64,000 nt of DNA, taken from the NCBI GenBank assembly GCA_028023455.1, contig JAQFVV010000013.1, positions 2,978,001-3,042,000 on the forward strand, written 5' to 3'. Shown one piece after another: positions 21,690 through 30,559 of this stretch (position 1 is the first letter of the stretch; every line of letters begins with the position of its first letter). The position numbers were made by a program, and so were the translations under genes. The notes below the pieces were generated by a model. That model made no database searches. It had not been told where the DNA came from and saw only the letters and a list, made by a program, of their open reading frames with translations. Origin of the DNA: Epiperipatus broadwayi (taxonomy: Eukaryota; Onychophora; Udeonychophora; Euonychophora; Peripatidae).

Positions 21690-21803
21690 ATGGAATCACG
21701 AGACCAAAAAGGCGGTAAAGATCTTGAATACACGTTTACTCCTAATCAATATGATGACTTAAAATACGAATTATACTATATGCTAAAAGATTGTAACTTA
21801 TAA
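21690..21803 (+). CDS. Repeated mini-ORF in Merlin TIR, copy 1 (37 codons)
   Basis: Starts MESRDQKGGKDLEYTFTPNQ and ends MLKDCNL. TTTTCATTCACTTACAG just upstream looks like a 3' splice site, with the ATG two bases after the AG. No known family is recognised; the peptide is charged and Tyr/Asp/Lys-rich. The same unit recurs at 21973-22101 and, inverted, at 24848-25003. Length changes between the copies are multiples of three. It may be a duplicated exon or a chance frame in a repeat. The opposite strand has a consensus-like donor GTAAGT at the same border, so direction is uncertain. Confidence 0.35.
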   Translation: MESRDQKGGKDLEYTFTPNQYDDLKYELYYMLKDCNL

Positions 21804-21972
21804 AATCTGAATGCTAAAAATGGTAAAAAATAATGATGAAAAGATAAAATATTAAAACACAAAATCGTATATGCCAAAAGATTATAACTAATAAAATCTG
21901 AATGCTAAAAATGATAAAAAATAATGATGAAAAGATTTTAAGCAATAATTATGTTTTCATTCACTTACAGAA

Positions 21973-22101
21973 ATGGAATCACGAGACCAAAAAGGCGGTA
22001 AAGATCTTGAATACACGTTTACTCCTAATCAATATGATGACTTAAAATTGATAGATTTAAAATACGAATTATACTATATGCTAAAAGATTGTAACTTATA
22101 A
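21973..22101 (+). CDS. Repeated mini-ORF in Merlin TIR, copy 2 (42 codons)
   Basis: Same as copy 1 but with 15 extra bases adding LIDLK in frame before YELYYMLKDCNL. The upstream TTCACTTACAG border is identical. A third left-arm copy starting at 22180 is broken after MESQTKRR by small deletions. No function is assigned. Confidence 0.35.
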   Translation: MESRDQKGGKDLEYTFTPNQYDDLKLIDLKYELYYMLKDCNL

Positions 22102-22571
22102 AATCTGAATGCTAAAAATGGTAAAAAATAATGATGAAAAGATTTTAAGCAATAATTATGTTTTCATTCACTTATAGAAATGGAATCACAGACCAAAAGG
22201 CGGTAAAGATCTTGAATACATGTTATCTACATCAATCTTTTTAAAAAATCATTTTAGTTTATTAAACCATTTACTTCTCCTAATCAAAATCTGAATTCTA
22301 AAAATGTTAAAAAATAATGATGTAAGAAAGATCAGTGGTTGCTAGTTTCAATTTTAGTTTGCGAGGTTATCAAACATATAACGGTACCCACATAACTTAT
22401 AAAATCTGAATGCTAAAAAGTAATGATGTAAGAAAGTCGGTGGTTGCTAGTTTGAATTTTAGTTGGCGAGTTTATCAAACATATATGAACTAAAGGATAT
22501 GAATTTTAAAAGAAAAAGTGAAGGAAAAATTGATAAAAATAAAAACCCACATGTTCAATTATAACTTCTAC

Positions 22572-22694
22572 TTACCAGAAATTCTTGCTTTGTCCCACAT
22601 AGATACTGTTTGAATTTCGTCTCCTAATGTCAAAATGGCGTCTACTCTTGATCGCGTGAGATTCACACAGGCTGAAGAAATCTATAATTTGCAT
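22572..22694 (-). CDS. Mini-ORF conserved exactly in both Merlin TIR arms (left copy)
   Basis: A 40-codon frame directed outward, beginning MQIIDFFSLCESHAIKSRRH. Its last codons overlap a donor-like TTCTGGTAAGTAG. All 123 bases are identical in the right arm at 24467-24589, although other arm sequence differs. On the opposite strand the same block holds ATGGCG in a good initiation context (AAAATGGCG) opening a 20-codon frame MASTLDRVRFTQAEEIYNLH at 22635-22697, preceded by an acceptor-like CTACTTACCAG. Which strand is used, if either, cannot be told. Confidence 0.3.
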   Translation of the reverse strand: MQIIDFFSLCESHAIKSRRHFDIRRRNSNSIYVGQSKNFW

Positions 22695-22965
22695 TGATAC
22701 GTCGAACTCTTGAAATCGAGACAATCCCTATTTATTTACATGCAAGTGATTTTTATCATCAAAAAATGAACACAGAAACATGTTTAAAGAAAATAAATAC
22801 ATTTTATTATTAATTACAATTATTTACTTTAAAATTCTTTAGGTTTTTAAAAATCTTTATTGTTTTGTTTAATTACTTTAAAATATGTAAATTTTATATA
22901 TTTAAAGAAATAGAAATAAAAACTCAGTTTTGTTGACATGTGATCATATGCGACTTGAAAATGTC

Positions 22966-22972
22966 TATAAAA
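22966..22972 (+). promoter_or_regulatory. TATA box at the inner edge of the left TIR
   Basis: TATAAAA inside TGTCTATAAAAGACAC, directed into the element. It mirrors the promoter that precedes the transposase in the right arm. From this side it would direct transcription antisense to the transposase. Confidence 0.5.
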
Positions 22973-23147
22973 GACACTTTTGTTTCAAAATCTTTAGGTT
23001 TTTAAAAATCTTTATTCCTCATGTTAAAAAAATGCCACGTCGTAATACATACACTAAAAAAAAAAAAAAAATAAATAAAAATGTATTGATTATTTCAAAT
23101 GTAAAAGTTATTTACTTTTAAATAAGATAAACACTAACCTTTTCACC

Positions 23148-24135
23148 TCAGTAAGAATCTTTAGCATCTTTGAGAAATTTAATAAATGTATCGCTCTCAT
23201 TTAGATGCTTTTTATCCATCCGCCAACAAATTGAGTCTAGATGGGATTGTAAAAGATCCGGTGTCGTCCCTCTCATTTTTTAATATTTTAACTTTGGCTT
23301 CCAGCCATGATCGCTCAATAGATTGGGTATGGCGCCTGTCACCGGATTGACATAATTTTGTTGGTGGTTGATGAAATGTTGAAACCCTCTATCTTTCAGG
23401 TCTGCATAGGCTGCCCACTCATCTGAATGAATGACAGACCAGCCGTGCATTCCCTCTCAATAATGGGAATCAACGTAGCTTTGTCACGACGTGGCACTAC
23501 AAAATAGCGACAATCGGTACCCTTTTTTAGTCTGAACACCCAGGGTCCATCAATTCGAGCCCCGTGGTTTTTTTTGTTAATTAGGGTTACCGATGTATCC
23601 TTGGAGGTACATGGATGATCGCCACTTAGGAGTCTTCCCCTATTATATTTTCTTCGGCCAGCAAATCTAGCTTCATCTATCTGAACTGGTTCTTCTTCTG
23701 TTTCTACTAACTGTCCTTTCTTCTTAACTGCTCGGGAACACACTTCCCTGCAAAAATTAAACCAGTCTACAATTGTAGGCATAGATTTGCTGGCCATCTT
23801 CACTGCTAGTCTAGTTGGCATATCTAGAATGAAAAAAAAACAAGCTCCATAATTTCACGTATGGTCAATCGGCTTGCAATCCTACCACTTGCATCTACAT
23901 AGTGGAAAAACGGATTGCCTGTACGAATCGATCTAGTAGTATGGCAGTGGGAGCACCGCATCGTGGGGACCCAGTCACCCTTCCGATTCTTCCTTCGTTT
24001 CTCAACCATGACATCGCCACACTTTGCGCAGGGCTGCTTACTCTTTTCATCATTGAGAAGATCATTATCCCGCAAAAATGTAACCGCTTGATTTTCGTTA
24101 GAGATAATATTGTAATAGAAGTTTTGCAAAGCCAT
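23148..24135 (-). pseudogene. Merlin-type (IS1595/ISXO2-like) DDE transposase, frameshifted
   Basis: Cuts and joins the element ends. From the ATG at 24135 (MALQNF; an upstream ATG at 24186 is also in frame) comes a zinc ribbon CAKCG...CSHCH, then PFFHYVDAS. The nuclease domain follows: first catalytic Asp in QIDEARFAGRRKYNRGR, second in VIHSDEW, last acidic residue in HTQSIERSW. It ends with SHLDSICWRMDKKH and NESDTFIKFLKDAKDSY (stop 23148-23150). About 330 codons, normal for the family. Reading needs four single-base corrections: a T9 run near 23831, missing C near 23430 and near 23333, and an A6 run near 23278. These are either early decay or assembly errors. Confidence 0.88.
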
Positions 24136-24193
24136 GTTAGTTAGGAGATGCACTTTGGTTACTAAAGACCAAAGATTTTGAAACAAAAGTGTC

Positions 24194-24200
24194 TTTTATA
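24194..24200 (-). promoter_or_regulatory. TATA box upstream of the Merlin transposase
   Basis: On the minus strand TGTCTATAAAAGACAC places TATAAAA about 60 bases before the ATG at 24135, a plausible core promoter distance. The same sequence lies in the left arm. Confidence 0.6.
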
Positions 24201-24466
24201 GACATTTTCAAGTCATATGATCACATGTCAACAATGTTGAGTTTTTATTTCTATTTCTTTAAATATATAAAATTTACATATTTTAAAGTAATTAAACAAA
24301 CAATAAAGTTTTTAAAAACCTAAAGAATTTTAAAGTAAATAATTGTAATTAATAATAAAATGTATTTATTTTCTTTAAACATGTTTCTGTGTTCATTTTT
24401 TGATGATAAAAATCACTTGCATGTAAATAAATAGGGATTGTCTCGATTTCAAGATTCGACGTATCA

Positions 24467-24589
24467 ATGCAAATTATAGATTTCTTCAGCCTGTGTGAAT
24501 CTCACGCGATCAAGAGTAGACGCCATTTTGACATTAGGAGACGAAATTCAAACAGTATCTATGTGGGACAAAGCAAGAATTTCTGGTAA
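24467..24589 (+). CDS. Mini-ORF conserved exactly in both Merlin TIR arms (right copy)
   Basis: Identical 40-codon frame to the left-arm copy at 22572-22694, again pointing away from the element interior. The donor-like GTAAGTAG overlaps its stop. Opposite-strand frame MASTLDRVRF is also present. Confidence 0.3.
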   Translation: MQIIDFFSLCESHAIKSRRHFDIRRRNSNSIYVGQSKNFW

Positions 24590-24847
24590 GTAGAAGTTAT
24601 AATTGAACATGTGGGTTTTTATTTTTTATCAATTTTTCCTTCACTTTTTCTGTTTAAAAATTCATATCCTTTAGTTCATATATGTTTGATAAACTCGCCA
24701 ACTAAAATTCAAACTAGCAACCACCGATCTTTCTTACATCATTACTTTTTAGCATTCAGATTTTATAAGTTATGTGGGTACCGTTATATGTTTGATAAGC
24801 TCGCAAACTAAAATTGAAACTAGCAACCACTGATCTTTCTTACATCA

Positions 24848-25003
24848 TTATTTTTTACCATTTTTAGCATTCAGATTATATAAGTTACAATCTTTTAGCA
24901 TATAGTATAATTCGTATTTTAAATCTATCAATTTTAAGTCATCATTTTGATAGAGTAACATGTATTCAAGATCTTTACCGCCTTTTTGGTCTCGTGATTC
25001 CAT
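24848..25003 (-). CDS. Repeated mini-ORF in Merlin TIR, right-arm copy (51 codons)
   Basis: MESRDQKGGKDLEYMLLYQN continues through LIDLKYELYYMLKDCNL to NAKNGKK. It is longer than the left-arm copies because the former stop TTATAA reads TTATAT. The three-base length difference in the middle keeps the frame. Further right-arm copies near 25190, 25380 and 25560 carry small deletions and are broken. Confidence 0.35.
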   Translation of the reverse strand: MESRDQKGGKDLEYMLLYQNDDLKLIDLKYELYYMLKDCNLYNLNAKNGKK

Positions 25004-26157
25004 TTCTGTAAGTGAATGAAAACATAATTATTGCTTAAAATCTTTTCATCATTATTTTTACCATTTTTAGCATTCAGATTTTATAAGTTACAATCTTTTA
25101 GCATAGTATAATTTATTTTAAATATCAATTTTAGTCATCATTTGATTAGGGTAAATGTATTCAAGATCTTTAGCCTTTTTGGTCTCGTGATTCCATTTCT
25201 GTAAGTGAATAAAACATAATTATTGCTTAAAATCTTTTATCATTATTTTTAATTTTTAGCATTCAGATTTTATAAGTTAAATCTTTTAGATAGTATATTT
25301 ATTTTAAATTATCAATTTTAATCATCATTTTGATTAGAGTAAATTATTCAAGATCTTTAGCCTTTTTGGTCGTGATTCCATTTCTGTAAGTGAATGAAAC
25401 TAATTATTGCTAAAATTTTTCATCATTATTTTTAATTTTTAGCATTCAGATTTTATAAGTTAAATTTTTAATATAGTATAATTCGTATTTTAAATAAATA
25501 AGTAATTTGATAGGAGTAAAGTGTATTCAAGATCTTTAGCCTTTTTGGTCTCGTGATTCCATTTCTGTAAGTGAATGAAAAATAATTATTGCTTAAAATC
25601 TTTTCATCATTATTTTTTACCATTTTTAGCATTCAGATTTATAAGTTATAATCTTTTGGCATATACGATTTTGTGTTTTAATATTTTAATCGTGATTATT
25701 TTATGAAAATTGATTTTTGTGTTTTAATATTTTAATCAGTGATTTTTTTTATGAAAATTGTGATTTTTGTATTTTAATATTTTAATACGTGATTTTTTAT
25801 GAAAATTATTTTGTGTTTAATATTTTATCAGTATTTTTTATGAAAATTGTGATTTTTGTATTTTAATATTTTAATCACGTGATTTTTTTATGAAAATGCG
25901 ATTTTTTGTTATAATATTTTAGTCAGTGATTGGTTTTTTTTTATGAAAATTGATTTTGTTTTTTTTTATAAAATTGATTTTTGTGTTATAATATTTTAGT
26001 CACGTGATTGTTTTTTTTTATATGAAAATCGATTTTTGGTTTTTTCCTAGAAATGGCCATTTTGATCGATGTCATTTATCGGTTGGATGTTTCAGCATGG
26101 TTTGGGTGGTTCTTGTAATTCAAAATGGCGGCCGTGAGCGCATACTAAATCGACACC

Positions 26158-26165
26158 AAAAAGTC
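26158..26165. repeat. Target site duplication, right copy (AAAAAGTC)
   Basis: Exact repeat of 21193-21200, bordering the right terminus of the Merlin element. Confidence 0.9.
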
Positions 26166-29040
26166 TTTGCTTGATTTTCTTGTCATCAAATTGTTTCAGA
26201 AATACTTAATATTTCATATTGTTCTTTAAGAACTTCTATATAAGATCTTCAAATGTAGATATTAAAGAAAAAGTGCCATACAAAACAGATCAATGCTGAA
26301 ATTGTAAGTTTTCTATGGCTAGGTGAGTACTTGATTCTTGTTTCAGACACTCTACTAAGCAATAAAATATTTTTGATGGAAATAGTTTAAACAAAAAAAA
26401 CAACAACAATAAATAATTATCACTAAGATAGCATTATCTATCTCTATTAAATCTTTTAAAGAAAATGATATAAAATAGATCCATTTCCTATAGTTTTAAC
26501 TAGAAAGTATGTTAAAAATTACTCATATTATTGTTTACAATAAATAAAAGAGAAAACTATAATAAAAGATTAAATTTATAAAAATGGCTTGATTCTATAT
26601 TTTATTTTCAACAAAATGTTTCATCTGTTTTAAATTGGAACAACAAATTCTGATAACTTAATAAATTTATTTTAAATTAACAACCCAGTTATCTAATTAA
26701 TTACTCTAGAAAAATAATTATATTTCATAATTCCATACTAATGTAGTGCTCACCTCATAATAATAAGTCAGATAAATTGACAAATCAATTTCTAATCTAA
26801 TTAATTCTATTTCTAATAAAGATGGAATAACCTTAAAAAATATACAACTTAATTTGAACCTCATCTATACAAAATGCTAGAAACTATCAATACCCATGCT
26901 AATTAGCATATGCATTTTACTTTTTAGACCTGTAACAACTACTAACAAAATATCTTAAAGAAATCTATACAGATTTCAATGAGGATTTAAGACTTTCAAA
27001 TTTGTCACTGCATCCATAGATTTAATAGTCATTGACTATATTATTCATAGTGGACCATGTTCTTATTAAACACATAACTGATAATTTTTCTGTTATCTGA
27101 AGTCATTTGATTTTTTTTATTTCTTGTCTTTTTTTTTTTTTAAAGATACAAGCAAAATATTATCTATAATTTTGATTCTGGAAACCAGACAATTTTAATT
27201 GTGTCCAAAAATGACTCAAATATGTTGTCATTTTGTGACTTCCACTCTCCTAATGTATTTAGCAAAATGCAAGTTCAAATGCAGCTGCATTGTTCCTCTG
27301 TGTCATTTATTTTATCATTTAGTGCAACCCACATTCGCTTGATGCTGAATGTGGACATCAGTGTTAGGATCGATAAAATTATAATGATGATTGATTTTGA
27401 AATATAAAAATCCAACCTTTTCCTGTTCTTCAATCTTGTAGGCATGCCAACTATTGATTCCAAAAATTGATAACAGGAATACAGCTGCATTTGAAGTGGT
27501 ATTTGGTTAAATTCATTTGGAGATGACAAATTAATATAAGAAATCAAATGATTCCAGATAACAGGAATGTACATATAATCAACGAATAATAAAATTTACA
27601 GAATTAACATTTTTAAAAACATTTATTTTAAATTTAATGTTAACAAAATAAATTTTGTTTTAGAATATATTATTATCTTTTTTAAAATTTAAAACTAAAT
27701 AAAAAATGAAAAAAAAAAAAAATTAAAAAATCTAGCCAATTTCCTGTTTCTACAAAAACACCATTATCAGAAACTTCACAGTGCATGCTACAGCTTTCAA
27801 CACATGTACAAACTTTTTTTTTGTACAATATAACTTTTTATCCGATTCCAAAATCAATTACTAAAAAAAAAGTCATCGTACTTTCTTACTAAATGTTTAA
27901 ATTAAATGGCATTATCTTTCTTAAATCAGTGAGGTGTTGCAAATGCCGTAAGACTTTGATTATGAGCTTCACAAATTTATTTTATTGAAAAAATTTCAAT
28001 GACTCCATTTTTTTTACTAATCTGAGACATTTTCATTTAGGTTCAAAATGACAGAAAACATAAACTGTTTCTAGTTTTTTACAATTCTTTAAAACAATTT
28101 AATTAAGATATTAAAAGATATTTTAAATGGTTAAAGCAACTTTTTTTTTAATATTCCGACTTCTATTTTAATATGATGAATGCTCTTCCTTTATTATGAA
28201 TCTTCATTAATAGTAATTCAAAATGACAAAACAATCCAAAAAAATTTCATACTAATGAGATTTATTTTTTTATGGAACCATAAATATTTTGTTTTAACCA
28301 ATATGATATATCACTATTTTCACATCTGTTGTTATAAAGATTGAAATTTCTTTCAAGTAAAATGTTTTGTGTTGAGTGATTTAATGTTATTTAAAGTTTT
28401 AATAAGTTTGACAAAAGTGTTAAAATAAAAAATAAAATTTAAATGGTATAATCCAATAAAGCCTCGAGTTAAAAAAAATCCAATTGCTTAATAATACTTT
28501 AATAGCTAAATTTTATCTTAAGCCTCCCCTCCCCAATCCATTATATCTAGCTTAGAGCTTTACTGAGGTAGATTATTTTTTAAATGGATGATGAGTTAAT
28601 TATAAAATAATACCCTTTATTAATCAAGTCAATTCAAAAGCTTCTACTGCAACAATGAATCTTTTTATTCCAATAGGCTTTAAGCTTCTCCAAAAAAAAA
28701 AAAAAGAGTTTGTGGAAAAACACTTTTTATTTTTAATCAATTAGTTTTTTTAAAAAAATGTACATTTTTTTTTCTTTTAGTAAATAAGAAATAAATCTAA
28801 TTTTTGTGTAATGTTTTATAAAATAATCTTTAGTTATACTTTGTATAATGAAATGCAATAAAACATCAAACTCCTTTTTTTAAAAAAAAAAAATTATTCA
28901 AACATGAAATGTTCTTTGTACACTGAAAAGGTTTACATTATATCTAAAGAATATAGGCCAAAAAAATAAAAAATAAGAAACATATATTAAAAATTCCTGA
29001 ATACATGGATCAACAGTCTTTAATTAGTGATGAGTCCATC
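26166..29040. other. AT-rich non-coding stretch with one inverted repeat
   Basis: No gene. 27246-27296 and 27474-27526 form an imperfect inverted repeat of about 50 bp; both arms contain TTCAAATGCAGCTG. Because of this, short frames on opposite strands give similar peptides (SPNxF...QMQL). A hairpin CACATTC/GAATGTG lies near 27330-27355. A T7A12 tract lies at 28875-28893. Confidence 0.5.
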
Positions 29041-29453
29041 AGTGGAAATGCTATGTATCTGTTTAGTCATTCAATTTCTTGGTAGGTGCATTACATCCTA
29101 AAGTGACTTCTGGTTTAGAGAAGTTCAGTATTTTTAAAGGTAGAGAAAAGATTAAATAGATACTCTGAGTGACTGAGATGAACTCAAATAAAAAACAAAG
29201 CCCTGAATTTTGGGGGTACACTCCATCTGTGGTTGTGCTGAGAGTTATCGGTGCCTATAGTTCACTACTTGGGCAGTTTTGCTTGATGTGACATAGGTTA
29301 TTCCATTTCTCATTGTAGAAGTGTGATTTCATTTTCAGCCTTTTGGAGACATAATCATGATGCAGGTTGCATGATGAAATTGGGGCATTTATTTATTTTA
29401 GATTTAGGTCTTTAAGTTCAATTAGGAGCCATCAATATTTTGAGGTGGGTTAT

Positions 29454-30490
29454 TCACTTGGAAACACAATCTTTCCCCAAAGTGTCACTGTGTAGCAATT
29501 GAGGTGAAAGGGCTGAGGCTCTGGCCTTGGCCTGTAAGAGTAGCTTGATGTAAATCTGAAGTGGAGTGTTATTAGAATGTCCAAACATTAATTTGCATCT
29601 GGTTAGCCATAAGGTGAATGTTAAAAAGATGGAGTCTGGTGGATGCATAGGTTCCCTGTTTGATTGTGTTTTGAATTGACAGGGATATCTCTGACGTCTA
29701 ATAAAACTTTTGTCAATGATAAAATTCCTGATAGGAGCAAAGGGGGAGCACATGTATAGTAGGTGGGCTATGGTCTCATCACCTGAGTGGCAGAGCTGGC
29801 ACTAGGGTCCAGTCCTTGTGAAACACCTCCTGGCCACCAGAAAGTAACTGGTGAAAAGAGAGGTAGGTTGAGTTTGATAGTGAGTCAGCTTTTCGATCAA
29901 GGCTTTGTTGGAAAGTCCTAATGCATTTTGAATCAGGGATTAATCCTGGTACCTTAATTTGTAGATAGTCCATAAAGACTTTTTAGCATCAAGGGCTAGT
30001 TGGCTGGAATTCATGGCTATACTGACTTGTTTCCAGATTTCCCCTATCCACTGACTTGAGAATGGAGGTAGAGTATAGTAGGGTCGACAACAACCGGTAG
30101 ATTTAGGTCTGGCAAATTTTAAGCATGCTGAGCAGAGAAGGGTAATGAACTTTTGAAGGAAAGAATGGAGATGGAGTGCAGGCCAAGACCATTAAGCTCT
30201 GTGGGCATCTGAGTCTTGGCCATGCTAATAGCCAACACCTTGCCATTCCAGAGAAGTTTGGAACACAGAGAGTTCATTGATTTTTTGAAGAGCTTATTGA
30301 GTTTGATAATAAAAAGGTAAACTAGTGTATTTAGTAATGTGACTTTGCCAATGAGTGTAAGGAGATCTTGGTAAGAGATACAACTATTTTCTTTGTTTTA
30401 TTCAGTATTAGGCCAATCACCTTTGCCATTGCCAGCCTAGATAACGCAATTGGAAAGCCAAAAAAAAACTAGAGGGTTGGAAGATAATAC
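29454..30490 (-). pseudogene. LINE ORF2, C-terminal part (RT thumb and zinc motif)
   Basis: The minus strand gives the end of a non-LTR reverse transcriptase. First comes FGFPIALSRLAMAKV, then KLLWNGKVLAISMAKTQ with ELNGLGLHSI, the thumb-region pattern (LWNG...PxxxGGLGL) of L1/Tx1-type LINEs. Then comes a C-terminal zinc motif CQLCHSGDETIAHLLYMC. The frame ends at 29454 after LGKDCVSK. Frameshifts divide the pieces. It is the downstream continuation of the RT fragment at 33470-35640, separated by about 2.9 kb of other sequence. The 3' untranslated region probably runs to about 29040. Confidence 0.72.
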
Positions 30491-30559
30491 TCAAGGGATT
30501 GATTGTCCTCTTCTAATGTTCTACAATGATGATTTTATGAAGTTAATTTGGAGATTTAA

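Larger units (their letters stand above)
21201..22995 (+). repeat. Merlin long TIR, left arm
   Basis: In order from the end: a conserved 100-bp terminus with GGCCGCCATTTTGAATT; a cluster of six CACGTG boxes (21322-21559); three tandem units with the mini-ORF starting MESRDQKGGKD; a conserved block near 22550-22700; and an inner edge with a TATA box. It mirrors 24171-26157. The left arm keeps the CACGTG boxes intact, in contrast to the right arm. Confidence 0.9.
21201..26157 (-). mobile_element. Complete Merlin-type DNA transposon with giant terminal inverted repeats (4957 bp)
   Basis: The ends GGTGCTGATTTAGTATGCGC (left) and the inverted GGTGTCGATTTAGTATGCGC (right) are flanked by the exact 8-bp duplication AAAAAGTC. 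A transposase of the IS1595/ISXO2-like Merlin family lies between the repeats on the minus strand. The inverted repeats are about 1795 bp (21201-22995) and 1987 bp (24171-26157), leaving about 1.2 kb of unique interior. Known Merlin elements usually have short TIRs of tens of bases, so this foldback-like architecture is unusual. The outer 100 bp are almost identical in both arms. The exact duplication and good end identity suggest fairly recent insertion. Confidence 0.92.
24171..26157 (-). repeat. Merlin long TIR, right arm
   Basis: Mirror of 21201-22995. From the inner edge outward: TATA box, conserved mini-ORF block, about five tandem copies of the MESR unit (24848-25610), CACGTG cluster remnants (25690-26010) and a conserved terminus. 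Between about 25050 and 26030 many copies lack one or two C or G relative to the left arm, for example TCAGTG or TACGTG for TCACGTG. Confidence 0.9.

Noticed and set aside
27201-27574. Two similar peptides on opposite strands (SPNxF...QMQL) as a protein-coding gene
   Set aside because: The similarity comes from an inverted DNA repeat; no family is recognised and flanking codons do not continue.
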